Source: Closterium sp. NIES-65 (Eukaryota > Streptophyta > Zygnematophyceae > Desmidiales > Closteriaceae). From it: 64,000 nt of DNA. Below, piece after piece: positions 28,459-41,200 of the stretch. Position 1 is the first letter of the stretch. Each line of letters opens with the position of its first letter. The notes below the pieces were generated by a model. The model searched no databases. It was not told the DNA's origin and worked only from the letters and a program-made list of their open reading frames with translations. The position numbers were made by a program, and so were the translations under genes. The stretch is taken from contig CANXME010002584.1 in the NCBI GenBank assembly GCA_948144175.1, forward strand, positions 62,001-126,000. The letters run 5' to 3'.

Positions 28459-31400
28459 CACCCCCATAGGCAAAGTGGGGGAGAACAAGAGGTCACAAGA
28501 CCAGTCAAGCAAAGCAAAGCAAGCTCAGGGTGGATCACAACGTCACCGTACAATCCGAGCACAAGAGCAGGGCCAAAAGGCCAGTTCACATGCAAGATCA
28601 TATATAAAGGTAAACAGGCAAGTGCAGGTATAGAAAGATCACAGTACAAGCAAGGTCAAGAAGTGAGCAAGTGAGGCCAAGTAGGCACAAGACCTAGCAT
28701 CATACAGAAGCGCTGATGATCACCAGGCGGAAGTGCCTTGGTAAAGATATCAGCAGTGTTGGCCTCAGAGGCCACGTAAGCAAGGCGCAACTGACCACGC
28801 TGCTGCAGCTCACGAGCAAGGAAGTAGCGGAGAGCAATGTGCTTCGTTCTGTGCTCCAGTCTATGCTCCCGACACAAGGCCAGCATGGCCTTGTTGTCTG
28901 CGTACAGATTTGGAGGAGAACGAGGCGGCTCTCCTAGGTCACTCAGCAGGTAGGTGAGCCAGCGTAGCTCCTGTGCAGCCATGGCCCCCGCGTAGATCTC
29001 AGCCTCACAGCTGGAGCCGAGAACAGAAGACCAGCGGGTAGACCGCCACGAAACAGAGCCGGAGCCAAGGCTGAAGGTGTAACCCTGTGACGACCGCTGC
29101 AAAGCCTGGCCGTCAGCCCAAGAAGCTTCAGCGTGACCTGTGAGGACCACTCGACGTCACCCTCCAAGCACTAGCCCCATGCCCGACGTACTGCACAAGT
29201 AGCGCAACACCCTCTTCACTGCAGCCATGTGCTCTGGTCGGTGTCTCCCAGGAGCAACATAGCGTGCCAAGATGCTAAGAGGGTATGCAAGGTCAGGTCG
29301 TGTGCAGGTCATCAGGTACATGAGGCAGCCAACAAGCTCTGGGTACGGGCCACTCGGCTCTACGGACTCATCCGAAGGCAGAGCTGAGAGCGAGTGGCGA
29401 GTAGACAAAGGAGTGGCCTGAGGCGAGGAGTACGTGAAGTCTAAGCGTTGAAGGGCTTGCTGCACCATGTGTGACTGAGTCAGGGTAATGGTGCGCTGTG
29501 CTCTGTCCCGGGTGATCTGCAAGCCAAGATAGCTGCGTAGTTCACTCAGGTCTGTGCACGTGTGTCTCTTCTGCAGCTCGGACTTCACGTGGGCGAGTCC
29601 AGCAGTGTCAGCAGTAGCAAAGACCAAGTCGTCGACGTACACGAGGATGTAGAACGGCGGCAAAGAGGTGTCGGTGCGCAGAAACAGCGATGAGTCGGCT
29701 GTAGAAGGAGCAAACCCAAGAGCCGCAAGTGTAGTCCTCAGTGTGTCGTGCCACTCACGGGGCGCCTGGCGGAGACCGTAGACTGGCCGCCGGAGGCTCC
29801 ACTGGGTACCAGGAAGAAACGACCGAGTGAAGCCAGGTGGGCGGCGCAGCCAGATCTCCTCGTGCAGGCTGCCCTGCAGGAAAGTTGTGCTGAAGTCAAG
29901 AGAGTGAAGCTCATAGTCGCGCTGAGCGGCTATGTGCAGCAGCACCCAAAGAGTGGTCATCTTCGGGGTGGGAGAGAAGGTCTGAAAGTAGTCAACTCCT
30001 TGCCGCTGACTGAAGCCTTGAGCCACGTAACGCGCCCTGAAGACAGGCGGAGAACCCGACGGCCGCTTCACCCTGAAAATCCCTATGCCACTAACGATGT
30101 TCTCCCCAGGTGGGGGAACCTCGTCGACGTAGGTGCCTGTGGACTTCCAGGAAGCCATCTCTGCGTCCATGGCTGACTGCCACTGAGAGGAGTAGGGACC
30201 CTCGATCGCCTCAGCGTACGATCGAGGAGTCGGGATGTCTGGTGCATCCGAGTCTCCCTCAGGGGCAATCAGCGTGGACAGGAGATGAGGCAAAGCAGCA
30301 GCAAAACACTGGAACTCCTCCTGCCTGTCCTCAAGGACGTCCGTGCTAAGAGCTCACTCACCCCCGACGGACGGAGGACAGACAGACTCAGACTCAGCAA
30401 CAAGAGTAGCAGCGTAGTCTAGACGACAGCGAGCAGCAATGTCGACAAGCTCAGCAACTAAGGCAGACGCAGCAGTGGACTCAAAGGAAGGTCAGTGACA
30501 ACAGTAGCCAGGAGACGCGTGACAGTAGGACTGGCAGCAGGACGAGAGTCAGACTCCGGGTCAGCAAGGACAGGAAGAGAGGACTCTGGAGGAGACGGCA
30601 ACGGGACACGCAGAGGAGCAGTAGAAGGGCACAGTGCCATCTGGTGTGTGCCTGGGACCGAAGGAGGACGCGGTTGTGGAGCACGACTACTAGTGCGAGC
30701 AGCACGAACAGGCGACGCAGGACGAGACACAGGCTCACAACGCTCAGCAAGACCTCCAGTAGGACCAGTGTAGGGAGAAGGAGCAGGTAGGGGGGAGGCG
30801 GGCTGTAACTCTGACCGCGACTGGACATGCTGTGGACACTCTAAAGGAGGAGCAGGACCAGTAGAGGGCGGGAGACCAAGAACCTGCTCAAGGAGCGGAA
30901 CAAAGTACGGCCGCGGCCGCGCAGCGCCTCCAGAACCAGCAGGGATAGTACCAGTACCCCCATCGGCAGCACTAGTGCCAGCAGCACCTCCAGCTCCAAC
31001 AGCGCCAACTCCAGCACCCTCAGACGCACCAGCGCCAGCAGAACCTCCAGCGCCAACACCCCCAGCAGCTCCAGCTCTAGTGGCTTCAGCTCTCGCAGCA
31101 CCAACTTCAGCAGGACCGTCATCAGCACCCCCAGGCCCATTAGCTCCAGTACCGCCAGTACGAGCACCTCCAGGACCAGTGGCTCCAGTAAATCGAGTGC
31201 CGACCCCAGGGCCAGCAGTAACAGCAGCACCTCCAGCTCCAGCAGCACGGCTCCAGCGCCGGGCAAACCACTCGCGCAGCTCCTGTGGAGAGGGTAGCTC
31301 CCGCCTTGACGAAGCACCCGAAGGGGCCCCAAACCCAGCACCGCCAGAGGCCACACGAGCAGACCCTGCACCCCCAGACTCCGCACCTCTAGGCTCAGCA

Positions 31401-32262
31401 CCCCCAGGCTCCGTACCCCCAGACCCCGCACCCCCAGGCTCATCACCCCCAGGCCCAGCACCCCCAGACTCAGCACCCCTAGGCTCAGCACCCCCAGACT
31501 CAGCACCCCCAGGCTCAGCACCCCTAGTAGTACGAGAGTCAACAGCTACCTCGACAGGCTCGACTGCGTCTACCTGGGACACACCTGACGGGGCAAGACC
31601 CTGAGGGCGGAGGGGGTCTACCAGGGGGGGACCTGGCGCAAGGAAGAGCGGGGGGGGGGGGGGAGGGGTGCAGTGCGGTAGGGGGAAGAGACGGTAGTAA
31701 GGAACCGACTCGTCAAACGTGACGTCCTGGGAGGACAGAACACGGCGCGAGGTGGGGTGGTAAAACTGCCAACCAGGCGCGTCAGGGGGGAAGCCAAGGA
31801 AGAAGCAGGGAACCGCACGGGGGGACAGCTTGTCCGCAGACAAGTCGCGGACAAACGCCCGAGATCCCCAGACACAAAACGCAGACGCATCGCCAACCTT
31901 CCCGGTCCACCGTAAGGTGGGGGAGGTCTCCGGCAAGGAGACCCGGGGCTAAAGGTTGATCTGATGCGCCACGTACAGAACCGCAAACGACCACAGAAAA
32001 AGGGAAGCAGCGGCATGGATCATAGACGTACGAGCGACGTCCATGACCATGCAAATGCGGCGCTCAGCAAGCCCATGTTGCTGTGGAGAGGCCGGAAGCG
32101 TGAAGGTCTGGCGGATGCCCTGTGCACGACAGAAGGCTCCCTGAAGGGCAGAGGAAAACTCGCCGCCTCTGTCAGAGTGAAGACGCAGAACAGGAAAGTC
32201 CGAGCCGAAACTCTCTCGGAGCTGGAGACGAGCTGCGCGGATCCAGTCGATCAACACCTCGA
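28343..32262 (-). mobile_element. Ty1/copia LTR element fossil
   Basis: A minus-strand copia remnant. Visible parts, in element order, are: the second half of the integrase core (up to about 32262); the integrase C-terminal region with FLGFPPDAPGWQFYHPTSRR; a long Gly/Ala/Pro/Glu-rich linker (about 30.5-31.6 kb) with imperfect repeats such as GGAESGGAEPRGAES; reverse transcriptase with the YVDDLVFA motif; RNase H; a purine tract; and a short 3' LTR (about 28343-28458). The gag, protease and 5' LTR are missing because the element is cut at the satellite. It is broken, with that truncation and about three interruptions in the coding region. Its 3' LTR lies directly against the gypsy remnant. 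With one LTR its age cannot be estimated. Confidence 0.88.
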
Positions 32263-35200
32263 CCCATTCTCCCACTTTCTATCACACCGCCCCATTCTCC
32301 CTCCTTCCATCACCCCGCCCCATTCTCCCGCTTTACATCACCCCGCCCCATTTTCCCGCTTTCCATCACCCCGCCCCATTCTCCCGCTTGCCATCACCCT
32401 GCCCCATTCTCCCACTTTCCATCACCCCGCCCCATTCTGCCTCCTTCCATCACCTCGCCCCATTCTCCCTCCTTCTATCACCCCGCCCCATACTCCCGCT
32501 TTCCATCACGCCGCCCCATTCTCCCGCTCTCCATCACCCCAACCCATTCTCCCGCTTTCCATCACCCCGCCCCATCCTCCAGCTTTCCATCACCCCGCCC
32601 CGTTCTCCCGCTTTCCATCACCCCGCCCCATTCTCCCGCTTTCCATCACCCCACCCCATTCTCCCCACTTTCCATCAACCCGCCCCATTCTCCCTCCTTC
32701 CATCACCCCGTCCCATTTTCCCTCCTTCCACCACCCCGCCCCATTCTCCCGCTTTCCATCACCCCGCCCCATTCTCCCGCTTTCCATCACCCCGCCCCAT
32801 TCTCCCGCTTTCCATCACCCCGCCCCATTCTCCCGCTTTCCATCACCCCGCCCCATTCTCCCGCTTTCCATCACCCCGCCCCATTCTCCCACTTTCCATC
32901 ACCCCGCCCCATTCTCCCTCCTTCCATCACCACGCCCCATTCTCCCTCCTTTTATCACCCCGCCCCATACTCCCGCTTTCCATCACGCCGCCCCATTCTC
33001 CCGCTCTCCATCACCCCACCCCATTCTCCCCCTTTCCATCACCCCGCCCCATCCTCCAGCTTTCTATCACCCCGCCCCGTTCTCCCGCATTCTATCACCC
33101 CGCCCCATTCTCCCGCTTTCCATCACCCCACCCTATTCTCCCCGCTTTCCATCACCCCGCCCCATTCTCCCTCCTTCCATCACCCCGTCCCATTTACCCT
33201 CCTTCCACCACCCAGCCCCATTCTCCCGCTTTCCATCACCCCGCCCCATTCTCCCGCATTCATTCACCCCGCCCCATTCTCCCGCTTTCCATCACCCCGC
33301 CCCATTCTCCCGCTTTCCATCACCCCGCCCCATTCACCCGCTTTCCATCACCCCGCCCCATTCTCCCGCTTTCCAACACCCCGCCCCATTCTCCCGCTTT
33401 CCATCACCCCGCCCCATTCTTCCACTTTCCATCACCCCGCCCCATTCTCCCGCTTTCCATCACTCCACCCCATTCTCCCTTCTTCCATCACCCCTCCCCA
33501 TTCTCCCTCCTTCCATCACCCCGCCCCATTCTCCCGCTTTCTATCACCCCGCCCCATTCTCCCGCTTTCCATCACCCGCCCCATCCTCCCACTGTCCATC
33601 ACCCCGCCCCATTCTCCAGCTTTCCATCACTTCGCCCCATTCTCCCGCTTTCCATCACCCCGCCCCATTCTCCCGCGTTCTATCACCCCGCCCCATTCTC
33701 CCTCCTCCCATCACCCCGCCCCATTCTCCCGCTTTCCATCACCCCGCCCCATTCTTCCGCTTTCCATCACCCCGCCCCATTCTCCCGCTTTCCATCACCC
33801 CGCCCCATTCTGCCGCTTGCCATAACCCCGCCCCATTCTCCGGCTATACATCATCCCGCCCCATTCTCCCGCTTTCCATCACCCCGCCCCATTCTCTCGC
33901 TTTCCATCACCCGCTCCATTCTTCCGCTTTCCATCACCCCGCCCCATTCTGCCGCTTGCCATAACCCCGCCCCATTCTCCCGCTTTCCATCACCCCGCCC
34001 CATTCTCCCGCTTTCCATACCCCCGCCCCATTCTCCCTCCTTCCATAACCCCGCCCCATTCTCCCTCCTTCCATCACCCCATCCCATTCTCCCGCTTTTC
34101 ATCACCCCGCTCCATTCTCCCTCCTTCCATAACCCCGCCCCATTCTCTCTCCTTCCTTCACCCCGCCCCATTCTCCCGCTTTCCATCACCCCGCCCTATT
34201 CTCCCTCCTTCCATCACCCCGCCCCATTCTCCAGCTTTCCATCACCCCGCCCCATTCTCCCTCCTTCCATCACCCCGCCCCATTCTCCCTCCTTCCATCA
34301 CCTCGCCCTATTCTCCCGCTTTCCATCACCTTGTCCCATTCTCCCGCTTTCCATCACCCCGCCCCATTCTTCCGCTTTCCATCACCCCGCCCCATTCTGC
34401 CGCTTGCCATAACCCCGCCCCATTCTCCGGCTATACATCCTCCCGCCCCATTCTCCCGCTTTCCATCACCTCGCCCCATTCTTCCGCTTTCCATCACCCG
34501 CTCCATTCTTCCGCTTTCCATCACCCCGCCCCATTCTGCCGCTTGCCATAACCCCGCCCCATTCTCCCGCTTTCCATCACCCCGCCCCATTCTCCCGCTT
34601 TCTATCACCCCGCCCCATTCTCCCTCCTTCCATAACCCCACCCCATTCACCCTCCTTCCATCACCCCACCCCATTCTCCCGCTTTTCATCACCCTGCCCC
34701 ATTCTCCCTACTTCCATCACCCCGCCCAATTCTCCTGCTTTCCATCACCCCGCTCCATTCTCCCGCTTTACATCACCCGCCCCATTCTCCCGCTTTCCAT
34801 CACCCCGCCCCATTCTGCCGCTTGCCATAACCCCGCCCCATTCTCCCGCTTTCCATCACCCCGCTCCATTCTCCCTCCTTCCATAACCCCGCCCCATTCT
34901 CTCTCCTTCCATCACTCCGCCCCATTCTCCCGCTTTCCATCACCCCGCCCTATTCTCCCTCCTTCCATCACCCCGCCCCATTCTCCAGCTTTCCATCACC
35001 CCGCCCCATTCTCCCTCCTTCCATCACCCCGCCCCATTCTCCCTCCTTCCATCACCTCGCCCTATTCTCCCGCTTTCCATCACCTTGCCCCATTCTCCCG
35101 CTTTCCATCACCCCGCCCCATTCTCCCGCTTTCTATCACCCCACCAAATTCTCCCGCTTTCCATGATCCCACCCAATTCTCTCGCTTTCCATCACCCCGC

Positions 35201-38200
35201 CCCATTCTCCCGCTTTCCATCACCCCGCCCCATTCTCCGCTTTCTATCACCCCACCCCATTCTCCCGCTTTCCATCATCCCGCCACATTCTCCTTCCATC
35301 ACCCCGCCCCATTCTCCCACTTTCCATCACCATGCCGCATTCTCCCGCTTTCCATCACCCCGCCCTATAATCACGCTTTCCATCAACGCATCCCATTCTC
35401 CCGCATTCCATCACCCTACCCCATTCTCCCGCTTTCCATCTCCCCGCCTCATTCTCCCGCTTTCCATCACCCAACCCCATTCTCCCTTCTTCCATCACCC
35501 CGCCCCATTCTCCCTCCTTCCATCACCCCGCCCCATTCTCCCGCTTTCTATCACCCCGCCCTATTCTCCCGCTTTCCATCACCTGCCCCATCCTCCCGCT
35601 GTCCATCACCCCGCCCCATTCTCCCGCTTTCCATCACCTCGCCCCATTCTCCCGCTTTCCATCACCCCGCCCCGTTCTCCCGCGTTCTATCACCCCGCCC
35701 CATTCTCCCTCCTCCCATCACCTCGCCCCATTCTCCCGCTTTCCATCACCCCGCCCCATTCTTCCGCTTTCCATCACCCCGCCCCATTCTCCCGCTTTCC
35801 ATCACCCCGCCCCATTCTGCCGCTTGCCATAACCCCGCCCCATTCTCCCGCTTTCCATCACCCCGCTCCATTCTCCCTCCTTCCATAACCCCGCCCCATT
35901 CTCTCTCCTTCCATCACCCCGCCCTATTTTCCCTCCTTCCATCACCCCGCCCCATTCTCCAGCTTTCCATCACCCCGCCCTATTCTCCCTCCTTCCATCA
36001 CCCCGCCCCATTCTCCAGCTTTCCATCACCCCGCCCCATTCTCCCTCCTTCCATCACCCCGCCCCATTCTCCCTCCTTCCATCACCTCGCCCTATTCTCC
36101 CGCTTTCCATCACCTTGCCCCATTCTCCCGCTTTCCATCACCCCGCCCCATTCTTCCGCTTTCCATCACCCCGCCCCATTCTCCCGCTTTCCATCACCCC
36201 GCCCCATTCTGCCGCTTGCCATAACCCCGCCCCATTCTCCGGCTATACATCCTCCCGCCCCATTCTCCCGCTTTCCATCACCCTGCCCCATTCCGCCGCT
36301 TGCCATAACCCTGCCCCATTCTCCCGCTTTCCATCACCCCGCTCCATTCTCCCTCCTTCCATAACCCCGCCCCATTCTCTCTCCTTCCATCACCCCGCCC
36401 CATTCTCCCGCTTTCCATTACCCCGCCCTATTCTCCCTCCTTCCATCACCCCGCCCCATTCTCCAGCTTTCCATCACCGCGCCCCATTCTCCCTCCTTCC
36501 ATCACCCCGCCCCATTCTCCCTCCTTCCATCACCTCGCCCTATTCTCCCGCTTTCCATCACCTTGCCCCATTCTCCCGCTTTCCATCACCCCACCCCATT
36601 CTTCCGCTTTCCATCACCCCGCCCCATTCTCCCGCTTTCCATCACCCTGCCCCATTCTGCCGCTTGCCATAACCCCGCCCCATTCTCCGGCTATACATCC
36701 TCCTGCCCCATTCTCCCGCTTTCCATCACCCTGCACCATTCTGCCGCTTGCTATAACCCTGCCCCATTCTCCCGCTTTCCATCACCCCGCTCCATTCTCC
36801 CTCCTTCCATAACCCCGCCCCATTCTCTCTCCTTCCATCACCCCGCCCCATTCTCCCGCTTTCCATCACCCCGCCCTATTCTCCCTCCTTCCATCACCCC
36901 GCCCCATTCTCCAGCTTTCCATCACCGCGCCCCATTCTCCCTCCTTCCATCACCACGCCCCATTCTCCCTCCTTCCATCACCTCGCCCTATTCTCCCGCT
37001 TTCCATCACCTTGCCCCATTCTCCCGCTTTCCATCACCCCACCCCATTCTTCCGCTTTCCATCTCCCCGCCCCATTCTCCCGCTTTCCATCACCTCGCCC
37101 CATTCTCCCGCTTTCCATCACCCCGCCCCATTCTCCCGCGTTCTATCACCCCGCCCCATTCTCCCGCTTTCCATCACCCCGCCCCATTCTCCCGCTTTCC
37201 ATCACCCGCTCCATTCTTCCGCTTTCCATCACCCCGCCCCATTCTGCCGCTTGCCATGACCCCGCCCCATTCTCCCGCTTTCCATCACCCCGCCCCATTC
37301 TCCCGCTTTCCATCACCCCGCCCCATTCTCCCTCCTTCCATAACCCCGCCCCATTGTCCCTCCTTCCATCTCCCCATCCCATTCACCCGCTTTCCATCAC
37401 CCCACCCCATTCTCCCGCTTTCCAACACCCCGCCCCATTCTCCCGCTTTTCATCACCCCGCCCCATTCTTCCACTTTCCATCACCCCGCCCCATTCTCCC
37501 GCTTTCCATCACTCCACCCCATTCTCCCTTCTTCCATCACCCCTCCCCATTCTCCCTCCTTCCATCACCCCGCCCCATTCTCCCGCTTTCTATCACCCCG
37601 CCCCATTCTCCCGCTTTCCATCACCCGCCCCATCCTCCCGCTGTCCATCACCCCGCCCCATTCTCCCGCTTTCCATCACTCCACCCCATTCTCCCTTCTT
37701 CCATCACCCCGCCCCATTCTCCCTCCTTCCATCACCCCGCCCCATTCTCCCGCTTTCTATCATCCCGCCCCATTCTCCCGCTTTCCATCACCCGCCCCAT
37801 CCTCCCGCTGTCCATCACCCTGCCCCATTCTCCGGCTTTCCATCACCTCGCCCCATTCTCCCAATTTCCATCACCCCGCCCCATGTTCCCGCGTTCTATC
37901 ACCCCGCCCCATTCTCCCTCCTCCCATCACCCCACCCCATTCTCCCGCTTTCCATCACCCCGCCCCATTCTTCCGCTTTCCATCACCCCGCCCCATTCTC
38001 CTGCTTTCCATCACCCCGCCCCATTCTGCCGCTTGCCATAACCCCGCCCCATTCTCCGGCTATACATCATCCCGCCCCATTCTCCCGCTTTCCATCACCC
38101 CGCCCCATTCTCCCGCTTTCCATCACCCACTCCATTCTTCCGCTTTCCATCACCCCGCCCCATTCTGCCGCTTGCCATAACCCCGCCCCATTCTCCCGCT

Positions 38201-41200
38201 TTCCATCACCTCGCCCCATTCTCCCGCTTTCCATACCCCCGCCCCATTCTCCCTCCTTCCATAACCCCGCCCCATTCTCCCTCCTTCCATCACCCCACCC
38301 CATTCTCCCGCTTTTCATCACCCCGCCCCATTCTCCCTACTTCCATCACCCCGCCCAATTCTCCTGCTTTCCATCACCCCGCCCCATTCTCCCGCTTTCC
38401 ATCACCCCGCTCCATTCTCCCTCCTTCCATATGCCCGCCCCATTCTCTCTCCTTCCATCACCCCGCCCCATTCTCCCGCTTTCCATCACCCCGCCCTATT
38501 CTCCCTCCTTCCATCACCCCGCCCCATTCTCCAGCTTTCCATCACCCCGCCCCATTCTCCCTCCTTCCATCACCCCGCCCCATTCTCCCTCCTTCCATCA
38601 CCTCGCCCTATTCTCCCGCTTTCCATCACCTTGTCCCATTCTCCCGCTTTCCATTATCCCGCCCCATTCTTTCGCTTTCCATCACCCCGCCCCATTCTGC
38701 CGCTTGCCATAACCCCGCCCCATTCTCCGTCTATACATCCTCCCGCCCCATTCTCCCTCTTTCCATCACCTCGCCCCATTCTCCCGCTTTCCATCACCCG
38801 CTCCATTCTTCCGCTTTCCATCACCCCGCCCCATTCTCCCGCTTTCCATCACCCCGCCCCATTCTCCCGCTTTCCATCACCCCGCCCCATTCTCCCTCCT
38901 TCCATAACCCCGCCCCATTCTCCCTCCTTCCATCACCCCACCCCATTCTCCCGCTTTTCATCACCCCGCCCCATTCTCCCTACTTCCATCACCCCGCCTA
39001 ATTCTCCTGCTTTCCATCACCCCGCCCATTCTCCCGCTTTCAATCACCCGCCCCATTCTCCCACTTTCCATCACCCCGCCCCATTCTGCTGCTTGCCATA
39101 ACCCCGCCCCATTCTCCCGCTTTCCATCACCCCGCTCCATTCTCCCTCCTTCCATAACCCCGCCCCATTCTCTCTCCTTCCATCACCCCGCCCCATTCTC
39201 CCGCTTTCCATCACCCCGCCCTATTCTCCCTCCTTCCATCACCCCGCCCCATTCTCCAGCTTTCCATCACCCCGCCCCATTCTCCCTCCTTCCATCACCC
39301 CGCCCCATTCTCCCTCCTTCCATCACCTCGCCCTATTCTCCCGCTTTCCATCACCTTGCCCCATTCTCCCGCTTTCCATCACCCCGCCCCATTCTCCCGC
39401 TTTCTATCACCCCACCAAATTCTCCCGCTTTCCATGATCCCACCCAATTCTCTCGCTTTCCATCACCCCGCCCCATTCTCCCGCTTTCCATCACCCCGCC
39501 CCATTCTCCGCTTTCTATCACCCCACCCCATTCTCCCGCTTTCCATCATCCCGCCCCATTCTCCTTCCATCACCCCGCCCCATTCTCCCACTTTCCATCA
39601 CCATTCCGCATTCTCCCGCTTTCCATCACCCCGCCCCATAATCTCGCTTTCCATCAACGCATCCCATTCTCCCGCTTTCCATCACCCTGCCCCATTCTCC
39701 CGCTTTCCATCTCCCCGCCTCATTCTCCCGCTTTCCATCACCCAACCCCATTCTCCCTTCTTCCATCACCCCGCCCCATTCTCCCTCCTTCCATCACCCC
39801 GCCCCATTCTCCCTCTTTCTATCACCCCGCCCCATTCTCCCGCTTTCCATCACCCGCCCCATCCTCCCGCTGTCCATCACCCCGCCCCATTCTCCCGCTT
39901 TCCATCACCTCGCCCCATTCTCCCGCTTTCCATCACCCCGCCCCATTCTCCCGCGTTCTATCACCCCGCCCCATTCTCCCTCCTCCCATCACCTCGCCCC
40001 ATTCTCCCGCTTTCCATCACCCCGCCCCATTCTCCCGCTTTCCATCACCCCGCCCCATTCTGCCGCTTGCCATAACCCCGCCCCATTCTCCCGCTTTCCA
40101 TCACCCCGCTCCATTCTCCCTCCTTCCATAACCCCGCCCCATTCTCTCTCCTTCCATCACCCCGCCCCATTCTCTCTCCTTCCATCACCCCGCCCTATTC
40201 TCCCTCCTTCCATCACCCCGCCCCATTCTCCAGCTTTCCATCACCCCGCCCCATTCTCCCTCCTTCCATCACCCCGCCCCATTCTCCCTCCTTCCATCAC
40301 CTCGCCCTATTCTCCCGCTTTCCATCACCTTGCCCCATTCTCCCGCTTTCCATCACCCCGCCCCATTCTTCCGCTTTCCATCACCCCGCCCCATTCTCCC
40401 ACTTTCCATCACCCCGCCCCATTCTGCGGCTTGCCATAACCCCGCCCCATTCTCCGGCTATACATCCTCCCGCCCCATTTTCCCGCTTTCCATCACCCTG
40501 CCCCATTCTGCCGCTTGCCATAACCCTGCCCCATTCTCCCGCTTTCCATCACCCCGCTCCATTCTCCCTCCTTCCATAACCCCGCCCCATTCTCTCTCCT
40601 TCCATCACCCCGCCCCATTCTCCCGCTTTCCATCACCCCGCCCTATTCTCCCTCCTTCCATCACCCCGCCCCATTCTCCAGCTTTCCATCACCCCGCCCC
40701 ATTCTCCCTCCTTCCATCACCCCGCCCCATTCTCCCTCCTTCCATCACCTCGCCCTATTCTCCCGCTTTCCATCACCTTGCCCCATTCTCCCGCTTTCCA
40801 TCACCCCGCCCCATTCTTCCGCTTTCCATCACCCCGCCCCATTCTCCCGCTTTCCATCACCCCGCCCCATTCTGCCGCTTGCCATAACCCCGCCCCATTC
40901 TCCGGCTATACATCCTCCCGCCCCATTCTTCCGCTTTCCATCACCCGCTCCATTCTTCCGCTTTCCATCACCCCGCCCCACTCTGCCGCTTGCCATGTCC
41001 CCGCCCCATTCTCCCGCTTTCCATCACCCCGCCCCATTCTCCCGCTTTCCATCACCCCGCCCCATTCTCCCTCCTTCCATAACCCCGCCCCATTCTCCCT
41101 CCTTCCATCTCCCCACCCCATTCACCCGCTTTCCATCACCCCGCCCCATTCTCCCGCTTTCCAACACCCCGCCCCATTCTCCCGCTTTCCATCACCCCGC

